Source: Actinomycetes bacterium (GTDB lineage Bacteria; Actinomycetota; Acidimicrobiia; Acidimicrobiales; SZUA-35). Taken from it: DNA of 64,000 bases. The position numbers were made by a program, and so were the translations under genes. Positions 44,268 through 52,719 of the stretch are shown here, one piece after another; position 1 is the stretch's first letter; every line of letters starts with the position of its first letter. The notes below the pieces were generated by a model. The model made no database searches. It was not told the origin of the DNA and worked only from the letters and a program-made list of their open reading frames with translations. Location: positions 1-64,000 of the forward strand of contig JAJRXF010000202.1 of NCBI GenBank assembly GCA_024276425.1, written 5' to 3'.

Positions 44268-45038
44268 ATCGATGGTGAAGAAGATGTTGTGGGCCTTCGT
44301 CTTGCTGGTGCGGCGGTGGCCGACGCCCGTGACAACGCCATCGCCGCGGTCGAGCCCGGAATCTCAACCGCAGAACTCGATTCCATCGCCGGTACGGTCC
44401 TGAGCCAACACGGCGCGGTGTCGGCCCCCAAGCTGGCCTATGACTTCCCCGGTCACACCTGCATCAGTGTGAACGATGCTGCCGCCCACGGCATTCCCTC
44501 CCGCGAGGTGATCCTCCGCGATGGCGATCTCGTTAACATCGACGTGTCGGCGGAACTGAACGGGTACTGGGCCGATACCGGAGCCAGTACTGCGGTTGGG
44601 GAGGCGAGTCCTACCATTGCCCGCTTGCTTGAGGCCACCAAACTGGCCCAGGCCGATGCCATGGCCGCCGCCAGGGCGGGCCGGCCAATCCGGCTGATTG
44701 GGCGAGCGGTTCAGAAACGAGCCGACGCCTACGGTTTTAGCGTTCTGGCCAACCTCAACGGACATGGAGTCGGCCGATTCATTCATGAGACTCCAGACAT
44801 TCCCAGCATCGAAATCCGTCGAAATCGAGAGCGGCTCGTCGAGGGCATGGTCATTGCGGTCGAGCCCTTCCTGTCGATCAGCGGTACCTATGCCATCGAG
44901 TCGGAGGATCGTTGGACTCTTCGCACCAACGACGCCAGCCTGGTTGCCCAATTCGAACACACCATGATCGTGACCAACCACGAGCCGATCGTGCTCACTC
45001 TTCCGGTGTCGTCGGCTCCGGAACTGACCAAAACTTGA
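44262..45038 (+). CDS. map: Methionine aminopeptidase, type I
   Basis: A 258-aa metallopeptidase that removes the N-terminal Met from new proteins. The five metal ligands are present: the two Asp in VNIDVSAELNGYWADTG, His in GHGVGRFIHETP, Glu in AVEPFLS and Glu in QFEHTMIV. The substrate His is in FPGHTCISVND. There is no N-terminal zinc-finger extension. The start is the GTG in the second copy of a 19-bp duplication. Its last 44 bp overlap the convergent gene at 44995. Confidence 0.94.
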   Translation: MTIDGEEDVVGLRLAGAAVADARDNAIAAVEPGISTAELDSIAGTVLSQHGAVSAPKLAYDFPGHTCISVNDAAAHGIPSREVILRDGDLVNIDVSAELNGYWADTGASTAVGEASPTIARLLEATKLAQADAMAAARAGRPIRLIGRAVQKRADAYGFSVLANLNGHGVGRFIHETPDIPSIEIRRNRERLVEGMVIAVEPFLSISGTYAIESEDRWTLRTNDASLVAQFEHTMIVTNHEPIVLTLPVSSAPELTKT

Positions 45039-47283
45039 CCGAAGAAACCTTCCTGTTCAGATCCATGCGGAAGGTAGCAAGATCTTGGTAGTCAATGGGA
45101 TCTGTAGTCGTTGAGGGTCGTGACTCCAGATCGGTGAGAATTAGAGTCGTCTGGCCTTCTTTGTGGATAGCCCACCGTCCGTCATCTGAAACATCGAAGA
45201 GCGTCTGCCAGTTGGGCCCGAAAGAAACGCTCCGCCCGCCGAGAGTTTCGAGAAGTACCGAGGCTTCCGGACTGGTGAAGGTCAAAAGCCAGCGATCCGA
45301 ACCATAGAGCCCACCGATTCCAACTCCCTGTTGAGGCACCAGGCGATCAAGGGCAATCCACGTCTGGGGGTCTCGCCAAACAAACCCGCACCCAGCTCCC
45401 TGAGGATCTCCATTCTCGATCCGGTCTTCCTCGCATTCCCAAACCAAGGCGAGGCCCTCACCGACAACGACCGCGCTTCCGGCATATACAAGGTCGAGGG
45501 AGTCGCCGCCGTAACGATAGATTCCATCCAGGCTGCTGGCAAGCGGAGCCTCGCCTCCAGACTTCCAATGGAGGAGCCGATCCCCAAATGACTCCAGGAC
45601 CTCCATGCTGGTCAGATCAACCAAGGAAAGCTCGGTGGTAAATCCGGGGCCACCCGGCGATGAGGAACCCAACCACACCCGATCATTGGTGGGGCCCGGA
45701 AGGATGGCCAGATCATCGAAATAGTCCAGTTGTCTGGTCCACCTTCTTTGACCATCGGGGCTAATCACAGTGAGGTCATTTGCCGGGCTGAGGCCCACGA
45801 CTCCGGCCTCGTTGGCGAGAGCAATCTGGTTGATCCCTCCCAGTTGATAGGTCTCGTTGCTGGATAGGTTCAGGCTGGCCGCTCGACCCGTCCACTCCGC
45901 AACGACCACCGACAACCCCTCGGCCTGGGGTGGGCGATCGGATCGATCACGAAATCCTGGCAGGTCCAGCCGTTCGTCGCGAGTGGCCAAAAGGTCGGCC
46001 CGAAAAGGATCTCCCTGACCGAGCACTTGGGGCTCGCGAACCAGTCCAAAGAGCCGGTAGCTGTCGGGAACCGGGGTGCGAAACCGGTCACCCGTTGCTA
46101 AGCGTTGCATGACAAGCTCACTGGTGGAACTTCGGTCCAAATAGGTCAACCATCGTCCATCCCTAGAGATCAAGACCTCTCGAGCGGGGTCCTGGCCAAC
46201 ATCCAACTCCAACCTCCGTCCCGTGACTAGCTCAATCATCGCCAAGCGGCCGTTGTCGCGAACCAGCCAGCGCCCACTGCCTTCGATTTGCCACTGCCCG
46301 GAAGAAGCAGCAAGTTGAGCCTCCGATTCGGGCTCGGGTGCCGGCAGATCGAGTGGGCTCCAGTTGGATCGATTCAGCCAGTGGTAGCGACAGACCTCCT
46401 CACAGTTTCGTACCAGGGCCCGACCCCGGTCGGCGGCAACCAACTGGGCGTCGGCCACACGCCGAACCGAGTTAGGGGAGCCCGGGTCTAGCTCATACAC
46501 CCCGCCGAGCGGGCCATTTCCGATCGGAACCCCAGCCTGAAACCTCCACTCGATCTCAGAAGTCTCGAACTCCTGGACGATCTCGCCCCCGGAATAGTTC
46601 CTCAGTTGAAGCACTGTCCCCTTTGATGCTTCGGGGACAAACCAGAAGGTGTCATTGCTTCCAGAAGTAAAGGCCTGAGTCGAACCACTTCCAAGCCTCC
46701 TCGCTGGGCCGAAGACGAGCGCCTCTGGCTCAGTTATCGACGGTAACCCGGCAAGGGTGACCAGGTAGGAGGCCCCTCCCTCACCCTCGGTGATCAGGAA
46801 ATCGTCGGTGACCAAGGCGGTTTGGAGAAGTTCGTTCGCCAGACCATGGCTTTCCATCGATTCGAGGTCAACAACGACCGCCTTTTGGGGGTCGATACCA
46901 AGTACGGCCCAATAGCCGGTGACCGGCTTGGACTCACCAAGCTCGTTGGTTAAGGGGCTCAAGAGCGGTACAAAGCTTGCCGGTACAAGGGGCTCCTCCG
47001 ACACAACTGATGGAAGCGTGCTGGTTGAAGTAGGAGAATCTGCCTGGCTTGAATCTTCCTGATCACTCAGCGGCACACCACGATCGTTCCCCGCACCAAG
47101 TCGAACAGTAAAACCAAGAGCCGCCACCATCGCAAAGACCACCGGGCCAAACCGACGCCATACACTTCCGGAGTCGACCGCTCCCGAGCTGTGGGACTCT
47201 ATCTCTTGGACCTCAGGCGCTGGTTTGTGCGACGTCGGGGTAAGGAACTCGATTTCCGGTCCATCTCCCGCTGGCGAAGTCAT
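44995..47283 (-). CDS. Membrane-anchored propeller-like protein, paralogue A
   Basis: A 762-aa protein of unknown function. A ~45-residue cytoplasmic N-terminus precedes one membrane helix (about 46-63, VVFAMVAALGFTVRLGA), then a Ser/Thr-rich linker. A large extracytoplasmic region has repeated beta-strand motifs such as ISRDGRWLTYLDRSS, ISPDGQRRWTRQ and VSDDGRWAIH, typical of beta-propellers. The segment GVYELDPGSPNSVRRVADAQLVAADRG...CEEVCRYHWLNRSNW has a close parallel in the next gene (paralogue B), and both carry a paired Cys there. It lies 21 bp downstream of that gene, so they form an operon. Confidence 0.65.
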   Translation of the reverse strand: MTSPAGDGPEIEFLTPTSHKPAPEVQEIESHSSGAVDSGSVWRRFGPVVFAMVAALGFTVRLGAGNDRGVPLSDQEDSSQADSPTSTSTLPSVVSEEPLVPASFVPLLSPLTNELGESKPVTGYWAVLGIDPQKAVVVDLESMESHGLANELLQTALVTDDFLITEGEGGASYLVTLAGLPSITEPEALVFGPARRLGSGSTQAFTSGSNDTFWFVPEASKGTVLQLRNYSGGEIVQEFETSEIEWRFQAGVPIGNGPLGGVYELDPGSPNSVRRVADAQLVAADRGRALVRNCEEVCRYHWLNRSNWSPLDLPAPEPESEAQLAASSGQWQIEGSGRWLVRDNGRLAMIELVTGRRLELDVGQDPAREVLISRDGRWLTYLDRSSTSELVMQRLATGDRFRTPVPDSYRLFGLVREPQVLGQGDPFRADLLATRDERLDLPGFRDRSDRPPQAEGLSVVVAEWTGRAASLNLSSNETYQLGGINQIALANEAGVVGLSPANDLTVISPDGQRRWTRQLDYFDDLAILPGPTNDRVWLGSSSPGGPGFTTELSLVDLTSMEVLESFGDRLLHWKSGGEAPLASSLDGIYRYGGDSLDLVYAGSAVVVGEGLALVWECEEDRIENGDPQGAGCGFVWRDPQTWIALDRLVPQQGVGIGGLYGSDRWLLTFTSPEASVLLETLGGRSVSFGPNWQTLFDVSDDGRWAIHKEGQTTLILTDLESRPSTTTDPIDYQDLATFRMDLNRKVSSVKFWSVPEPTTPEE

Positions 47284-47304
47284 TGTAAATCGGCTATCGG
47301 CGCT

Positions 47305-48699
47305 CTATCCATCGGCCAGATCCGGCTCATCGAAAACGGTCTGGGGTAGGAACACAAGCGGCCCATTGGAGTTCCCCTCAAGATGAAAACGCTGCTCGGT
47401 AGCCAGGTGCAACAGTACCGTCTTGCTCTGGGTTTGGTCTACGTAGGCCAGCCACTGGCCGTCGGGGGAGAACGCTATCTGCTGGAAGGGCTCGGCCCCA
47501 GTCAACACAAACGTTTGACCGGTACGAATCTGGGTAATGGTCACTGACTGGGAGTCTGAGCTCCACAACCATTGACTGCTGGGATCGATTCCTGCCCCAA
47601 TCATCTCCAGACCGACCATTGCTGGATCCGGATAGTCCAGGGCGACCCCACGGGAACGATCAATCCAGTCGGTTCGGCACCGGAGTCGGTCATCACAGCG
47701 TCGCACCAGCATCAACGTGTTGTCGGCGGCGATGAGCCAGCCGTCGGTTATTCGCCGGACCCCCGACTCGGTCATCTCATAGACCCCCGATCCAAGAACA
47801 TTCCCCAACTGTGCCGATCCTCCAGTCATGGGCCAGAAGTCACGATCGAGCGTCTCCGAAACAAGGATGGTGGCACTGGGGATATCAACCAAGTGCCGCA
47901 AAGAAGCGAGGCCCCGGTCCCAAGGAGAAAACCAGATCTGGTCACGATCTGGTCCGGTTGAGATCAACCCGCCGGTTAACCCCTCGATGGTGATGGAGTC
48001 GGCCCCAAGGTTATCCAGTGGGAGGAACCGCGGGCTACCAGCGATGGTGGTTCCAACCAGGAAGTTCTCGGTAACAAGGAGTTGTTCTCCCACCATTGGG
48101 GCCACCTCGATCACCCGACCACTATCCAGGTCGATGACCCGAGAGGTTCGGCCGCTGGCTCCGACAAAGAGGGCGAATCCAATCGGCTCTTCCAGAATCA
48201 GGGCGGCCGGACGGTTAGATTCGTCCACCAACAGAACCGAATCTTGTTCACCCGACCCACTCACGCTGCCCTCACCGCGACCGCCCTCGACTGTGATCGT
48301 ATCGGCCGTGGCCGTATCTCCTGCGGTCGTATCTCCCGCGGTCGTATCGCCTGTGGCCGTCGATGATGGGCTGGGATCCAGTTCGACCGCTCTATCCCTG
48401 GCCACATCTTGGACCACCGATTCTGAAGTGCTAGTCAAGGACCACCCCACCAGTCCAACCACCAGCAGCGCAACTAGAGCCCACCAGCGGCTCATCTCCC
48501 TCGTCGTTCTTAGTGCTTCATCGCTTGACACCGCAAGGGACCGGCCAGGGTTGAGGCTGGCCTGGTCCTTGGCCCGTACCCCGCTTCCCGAGGTAGGCGA
48601 AAGCATTTGGAGTGTTTGTGAGCCACGGGCGACACCACAGGAGGAACAGAAGGCATCCGCCTCGAACACCTTGGATCCACACTGTTCACAAGCCGTCAC
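47305..48699 (-). CDS. Zinc-ribbon, membrane-anchored propeller-like protein, paralogue B
   Basis: A 464-aa protein of unknown function. Residues 4-22 form a zinc ribbon (CEQCGS...FCSSCG, two CxxC). One membrane helix follows (about 72-89, WWALVALLVVGLVGWSL), then a Thr/Asp repeat linker (TAGDT units) and a ~310-residue beta-rich domain ending FSPDGQWLAYVDQ. The segment GVYEMTESGVRRITDGWLIAADN...CDDRLRCRTDWIDRS matches paralogue A. A cytoplasmic metal-binding head with an external propeller suggests a sensor or scaffold, but this is inference. The GTG start is 7 bp from the divergent SRPBCC reading. Confidence 0.68.
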   Translation of the reverse strand: MTACEQCGSKVFEADAFCSSCGVARGSQTLQMLSPTSGSGVRAKDQASLNPGRSLAVSSDEALRTTREMSRWWALVALLVVGLVGWSLTSTSESVVQDVARDRAVELDPSPSSTATGDTTAGDTTAGDTATADTITVEGGRGEGSVSGSGEQDSVLLVDESNRPAALILEEPIGFALFVGASGRTSRVIDLDSGRVIEVAPMVGEQLLVTENFLVGTTIAGSPRFLPLDNLGADSITIEGLTGGLISTGPDRDQIWFSPWDRGLASLRHLVDIPSATILVSETLDRDFWPMTGGSAQLGNVLGSGVYEMTESGVRRITDGWLIAADNTLMLVRRCDDRLRCRTDWIDRSRGVALDYPDPAMVGLEMIGAGIDPSSQWLWSSDSQSVTITQIRTGQTFVLTGAEPFQQIAFSPDGQWLAYVDQTQSKTVLLHLATEQRFHLEGNSNGPLVFLPQTVFDEPDLADG

Positions 48700-48789
48700 G
48701 CGGCAATGATAGAAGGCTTGAGTGGGCCGCGGCGAGCGCGCTACCGATACAGGAGGCCAACCGGGACTCGCAACGCTATGGTTGCATGC

Positions 48790-49089
48790 ATGAACGAGAT
48801 CACCGTTCGACGAACCTTTTCCCTACCACCCCATCGGGTCTGGCCGTCTCTGGCCGACTTGGCATGTTGGTTAGAACCAGGACTGCGATGGAGAATCGAC
48901 GAGACCGACTCGGAAGCGGGGCGACGGCTGGTGGCCCGAGTCTGGGACCAGCCGGGGTCATCCAGTCTCATCACGATCGAACTCGATGGCGACGATCTCG
49001 GAGGCTCGGTCGTCACAATTGTCCAACAGCGCGACCGTCACTTTCGCGTCGACGCCTCCCTTACTGATCAGACCATGGTCGCGACATGA
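48790..49089 (+). CDS. Short SRPBCC/AHSA1-like domain protein
   Basis: A 99-aa protein beginning MNEITVRRTFSLPPHRVWPSLADLACWLEPG. This is the entrance of the START/SRPBCC fold (hydrophobic ligand-binding family) common next to ArsR regulators. It is shorter than typical members (about 140-160 aa) and lacks the long C-terminal helix, so it may bind ligand poorly. Starts at 48778 or 48706 are possible; 48790 is closest to the domain boundary. It overlaps the ArsR gene by 4 bp (ATGA). Confidence 0.6.
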   Translation: MNEITVRRTFSLPPHRVWPSLADLACWLEPGLRWRIDETDSEAGRRLVARVWDQPGSSSLITIELDGDDLGGSVVTIVQQRDRHFRVDASLTDQTMVAT

Positions 49090-49448
49090 CCAATCCCTCC
49101 TCAGGCGACCCGGGGAAGGTCTTCTTTGCCCTTGCCGATCCGACGCGACGTCGGCTGCTATCGATGCTGGCCGACCAGCCACAATCCGCATCGGCATTGT
49201 CACGCCAATTCGGAATGAGTCGCCAAGCCATTTCCAAGCATCTGAATTCTCTCGAAGCCGCGGCCCTGGTTGAGCCGACTCGTGTTGGGCGTGAGGTTCG
49301 CTTTGTGCTGCAGCCCAACAGTCTACGTTCGGCCCGGGAATGGATGGAACAGGCAACAAGTGCCTGGGAGAAACGCCTGGATCGACTCGAACTTGATGTC
49401 GTGGCCCGGTCTAGCCAAGCTGGGCGGCAGCCGCCTCAATCCCCTTAG
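49086..49448 (+). CDS. ArsR-family transcription regulator
   Basis: A 120-aa winged helix-turn-helix protein: FFALADPTRRRLLSMLADQPQSASALSRQFGMSRQAISKHLNSLEAAALVEPTRVGREVRFVLQP. It has no Cys metal sites, so it is not an arsenic or zinc sensor. It belongs to the ArsR group usually paired with SRPBCC proteins, and the two genes here overlap. Its 3' end overlaps the convergent WS/DGAT gene by 38 bp. Confidence 0.88.
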   Translation: MTNPSSGDPGKVFFALADPTRRRLLSMLADQPQSASALSRQFGMSRQAISKHLNSLEAAALVEPTRVGREVRFVLQPNSLRSAREWMEQATSAWEKRLDRLELDVVARSSQAGRQPPQSP

Positions 49449-50745
49449 CCAGGAACTCAACCTCGGGTGCGGCATCCCGATCTCCGGTGACACCAAAGTA
49501 AAACTGGTCTCGGTAGCTCATTACTCCGACGCTGATGCGAACTCCGGCCACCAGTGGAATGACTGGAATCACCGAACTGAGCGGCTGGTCCAGCATAGTT
49601 ATGGTCTCACGCGGGCCGGGCGCATTGATGGTAACGGTCTCAATCCCGTCCTTGTAACTTCCAACTAACGTCGCTGCCCTGGCTCCCAGGGCACAAAGGG
49701 TCGGAGAGGCCAAGCCTCGTAAGTTCATGAGCGCGTCTCCGGCAACGGCCCGGGCATGGTCGGGGTGACTTGCCGTTTGTTCCGCCAGTTTGGTCGCCAT
49801 TGATTGCAGGTTGGCCTCGCCCACGGGGAGGTGAGCCTCCAAGGCGGTTACTTCGTTGATGAAGGCGTCCGCCGAGGCGAGGGCGAGGGGAACGAGCGAA
49901 CGAACCGATTCAGGGACAGGGGTGTTGCTGTGCTCAAACATTGATCGGAAACCAGATGACACCAGGGCCAGAACCACATCATTGGTTGAGACCTCGTACT
50001 CAGTCCGTGCTTGACGGATGGAACCGGCCTCCACCACAGCCGGATACCACCGTCGGTGTGGTCCGAGTGCACGCCTGAGACCCGTTGAGGACTGGGTCGC
50101 CAAGAGGGACGAAGCTGCCTTGGCCATTTCTTTCCAGGGTCGCGTCAGAACTCGTTTCGCCATCCGAACCTGCTCAGCCGGATCCAGCATCAGATCGGTG
50201 AGGCCTGTCCCGAGTAGTTCGTTGCCGGTCGGTACCGGGTCCGGCGCCCAACGGTCGGCTGGTCGATGGCGCGGCATTTTCACCTGGTCGACCATCAAAG
50301 CCAACGGATCGGTGCCGGACACCCCGTCAATCATCGAATGATGAGCCTTGGACATGACCGCCCATTGGCCCTTAGGTAGCCCACTGACCACCCACATTTC
50401 CCACAACGGTTTTCCTCGATCAAGGCGCTGGGACAGGATACGACCGACGAGGGTGTTGAGCGAGGACAAATCACCGCCCCGGGGTAGACCAGTATGGCGA
50501 AGATGGTAGTCCAGGTTGAACTCCGGGTCATCCACCCAAACCGGTCGCTCGATGCGAAGAGGAACTTCCATGACCCGTTGACGAAGTCTCGGTACCAGCA
50601 CCACTCGAGCCGCTACTCGCTCTTGCACTTGTTCGAACGGTGGTTCTGGACCGTCAAAGACCGCAACAGTCATCATGTGCATGGCGCAAATCTCATCTTC
50701 GAGATGAAGAAACTTGGCGTCATCTGCAGTCAGGCGTTCGATCAT
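49411..50745 (-). CDS. Wax ester synthase/diacylglycerol acyltransferase (WS/DGAT) 1
   Basis: A 444-aa acyltransferase with the catalytic HHSMIDG at residues 135-141 (HHxxxDG). The family start is MIERLTADDAKFLHLEDE, and the C-terminus has VTINAPGPRE and VGVMSYRDQFYFGVTGD. It makes wax esters or triacylglycerol from acyl-CoA at the membrane or lipid-droplet surface. The ATG at 50745 lies 7 bp after the patatin stop; upstream extensions enter that gene. It ends an operon of droplet-protein-like gene, XRE regulator and patatin. Confidence 0.92.
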   Translation of the reverse strand: MIERLTADDAKFLHLEDEICAMHMMTVAVFDGPEPPFEQVQERVAARVVLVPRLRQRVMEVPLRIERPVWVDDPEFNLDYHLRHTGLPRGGDLSSLNTLVGRILSQRLDRGKPLWEMWVVSGLPKGQWAVMSKAHHSMIDGVSGTDPLALMVDQVKMPRHRPADRWAPDPVPTGNELLGTGLTDLMLDPAEQVRMAKRVLTRPWKEMAKAASSLLATQSSTGLRRALGPHRRWYPAVVEAGSIRQARTEYEVSTNDVVLALVSSGFRSMFEHSNTPVPESVRSLVPLALASADAFINEVTALEAHLPVGEANLQSMATKLAEQTASHPDHARAVAGDALMNLRGLASPTLCALGARAATLVGSYKDGIETVTINAPGPRETITMLDQPLSSVIPVIPLVAGVRISVGVMSYRDQFYFGVTGDRDAAPEVEFLAKGIEAAAAQLG

Positions 50746-50752
50746 TGGTCGC

Positions 50753-51757
50753 TCACCATCCCGGGTACGGGACATCGTCAGGGGACGCCAACAAGCGTCC
50801 TGCCTCTCGAAGCACTTCGAGAGAAATTTGATCCTTGTGATCGAGGGATTCAGCCGCCGACGAACTGGAGGCGACGAGAACCGACACCACCTTGGTTGGA
50901 TCCATCGGGTTGACCCCCACGGCCTGGGAAACCGCATCATCGGGTTCCAAGAGCAACGTAGGGATCCCTGCTTGTTCTAGAGTCCGGATCTCCGATCGCA
51001 CTTGGATGCGCGGATACATCCTTATCGCAGATTTGAGCGGTGAGTGGAAACCGACGGAATCCAACGACATTGGTGAAAGAATCACGACAAGGTCCAGATC
51101 CATCTCGGCCAATAGTCCTGCGTTGGTTGCCGAACGCATTCCTCCGTCGACGAACCGCTGGCCATGAATGGCGACCGGCTGATAGAACGCTGGGATGGCG
51201 CAACTGGCCTCGACCGCTTTGGCCACACTCACCTCCATGGCATCACGACCGAATACAAACAGCCGACCTGTGCGTAGTGATACTGCCGTAATCCAGAGCG
51301 CCTTTTCTGGCCACTGCCCGTGATGAATGGCGCTGGCTTGCTCTCCAACGACCATGGTGTCCACCCGTCCGGCAGGCAATGCTCCGGCCAGGACCGTCAA
51401 CGGACGGATCCGAAGACCACGCATGAGTTCTCGGGCCACAAGACTCATCGATGCTGGTCCGAACCAGGCACCACCAACGAGCCGCTGGCCACGCCCGGAT
51501 ACCTGGCGGAGCCTGGCCATGCCCTCTGGGTCAGTGGTCACCGACATGATTCGATCGAGCAGCTCCCCGCAGGAGACATTGCCTCGAACCATGGCAGCAA
51601 TACCAGACCCCGCCGAGGTCCCGACAATAATTTCCGCCGTGCGTGGATCCCATCCGGTGGACTCCTCCAGTGCGCTTAGGGCGCCAGCGTGGAACGAGTA
51701 TCCAGCAATCCCGCCACCTCCGAGAACCAACCCGACCCTCGGTGCCCGCCTGGTCAT
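50753..51757 (-). CDS. Patatin-like phospholipase/lipase
   Basis: A 334-aa patatin. It has the oxyanion loop GLVLGGGGIAGYSFHAGAL (residues 9-27), nucleophile Ser48 in GTSAGS, and the dyad Asp in FVDGGMRS. It would release fatty acids from glycerolipids, here possibly stored triacylglycerol. No signal peptide is present, so it is cytoplasmic or droplet-bound. It is coupled to the XRE gene (TGATG overlap) and followed by WS/DGAT 1, placing synthesis and breakdown in one operon. Confidence 0.9.
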   Translation of the reverse strand: MTRRAPRVGLVLGGGGIAGYSFHAGALSALEESTGWDPRTAEIIVGTSAGSGIAAMVRGNVSCGELLDRIMSVTTDPEGMARLRQVSGRGQRLVGGAWFGPASMSLVARELMRGLRIRPLTVLAGALPAGRVDTMVVGEQASAIHHGQWPEKALWITAVSLRTGRLFVFGRDAMEVSVAKAVEASCAIPAFYQPVAIHGQRFVDGGMRSATNAGLLAEMDLDLVVILSPMSLDSVGFHSPLKSAIRMYPRIQVRSEIRTLEQAGIPTLLLEPDDAVSQAVGVNPMDPTKVVSVLVASSSSAAESLDHKDQISLEVLREAGRLLASPDDVPYPGW

Positions 51758-52155
51758 CAGTCTTCTTCGTTAGCTGCGAGGAACGACCGATACACACCGA
51801 GCAGGGCCTTCTTTTGGTCATCGTTCAACCCCGGATCGCAACGAATAGCACTCTCGGTGTCTGATGCATCGGGCTGGCTGCCAGCAGTCTCTCCGATCAG
51901 TCCCGCATAGGCCAACATCGTCTCGGCCTGAATGTTGAGGGCCTTGGCCATAGCCTTGACGACGCGAAGCGAGGGCTCATGGAGCCCACGCTCAATCTGG
52001 CTGACGTAGGGGTCAGACAGATTTGTCAACTTCGCTAGTTCTCGCTGAGACAGATTGGCTAGTTTGCGCTGAGTCTTGATGAACGCGCCAAGCCGACCCG
52101 ATGAGTCATCGGTTTCATCGCTCTTGGACTTGCCCTCGCTGTGCTTTTTGGTCAC
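51757..52155 (-). CDS. XRE-family regulator (MLDSR/Rv0474-like context)
   Basis: A 132-aa protein. The helix-turn-helix spans about 22-82 (GAFIKTQRKLANLSQRELAKLTNLSDPYVSQIERGLHEPSLRVVKAMAKALNI). A C-terminal acidic helix follows (LNDDQKKALLGVYRSFLA). It lies directly after a Lys/Ala-tailed HbhA/MLDS-like gene. The same adjacency occurs for Mycobacterium Rv0474-hbhA and for the Rhodococcus lipid-droplet regulator MLDSR with MLDS. It is therefore a good candidate for a lipid-storage repressor. Its probable sites are the repeats at 52663-52719. Confidence 0.82.
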   Translation of the reverse strand: MTKKHSEGKSKSDETDDSSGRLGAFIKTQRKLANLSQRELAKLTNLSDPYVSQIERGLHEPSLRVVKAMAKALNIQAETMLAYAGLIGETAGSQPDASDTESAIRCDPGLNDDQKKALLGVYRSFLAANEED

Positions 52156-52191
52156 CAGGAAATCTCGATCGAAAGTCTTAACCCTAAGTTC

Positions 52192-52632
52192 TTACTTCTT
52201 CGTATCGGTGGAAACGGCCTTGGCCACAGTCTTTCGAGCAGGCTTTCTTGTGGCCCTCTTAGTCGAAGTCGCCTTGGCTGTGGTCTTCTTGGTGGCCGCA
52301 GTCTTGACTGTGGCCTTCTTGGTGGCCGCAGTCTTGGCCTGCTTTTTAGCTGGGTACCACACGCTTACTAGCTCGGTGGCGAACTTACGGTTTGCCTTGG
52401 TGGCCCGCTCAACGAGATCGAAATAGGTATCAACGGCGACAGACGGTGTTGGGATGCGGTCGGCGATGGAATCAACCAGGGGAAGGTCGGGAATCGTGGG
52501 GACTCGTTCACCAAACTTGTCATTGACCTGGGTGGCAAGCTTCTTGTTGGTTTTAAGAACTTGAGACTGGACCGATCCGATGGTTTCGAGAATCTGGTCT
52601 TGAACGGTTTCTATGGCTTCGAGGACGGGCAT
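52192..52632 (-). CDS. HbhA/MLDS-like coat protein with Lys/Ala tail
   Basis: A 146-aa protein. Residues 1-40 form an amphipathic helix (LEAIETVQDQILETIGSVQSQVLKTNKKL). A central region (45-95) includes DTYFDLVERATKANRKFATELVSVW. The last ~50 residues are Lys/Ala/Thr repeats (AATKKA, KTAATKK). This layout matches mycobacterial HbhA and rhodococcal lipid-droplet protein MLDS, whose tail binds polyanions or DNA. With WS/DGAT and patatin genes around it, a lipid-droplet coat or phasin role is likely. The helical part is shorter than in HbhA (199 aa). Confidence 0.7.
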   Translation of the reverse strand: MPVLEAIETVQDQILETIGSVQSQVLKTNKKLATQVNDKFGERVPTIPDLPLVDSIADRIPTPSVAVDTYFDLVERATKANRKFATELVSVWYPAKKQAKTAATKKATVKTAATKKTTAKATSTKRATRKPARKTVAKAVSTDTKK

Positions 52633-52646
52633 GATTTAAGCTCCAT

Positions 52647-52675
52647 TTGTAGGTTACGCTAGTGCGAAATATAGT
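52647..52675 (+). promoter_or_regulatory. Candidate promoter of WS/DGAT 2
   Basis: TTGTAG (52647-52652), a 17-bp spacer, then TATAGT (52670-52675). The -10 lies inside the first inverted repeat, so a bound repressor would block it. Confidence 0.45.
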
Positions 52676-52719
52676 ACGCATGCTCGTGAACAGCAAGGAT
52701 TTGCGAAGAATAGTTCGCA
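52663..52719. promoter_or_regulatory. Two 18-bp inverted repeats, candidate XRE operators
   Basis: TGCGAA-N6-TACGCA at 52663-52680 and TGCGAA-N6-TTCGCA at 52702-52719. The N6 spacers are alike (ATATAG, GAATAG) and centres are 39 bp apart. They lie in the divergent region between the droplet-protein operon and WS/DGAT 2. Confidence 0.65.
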
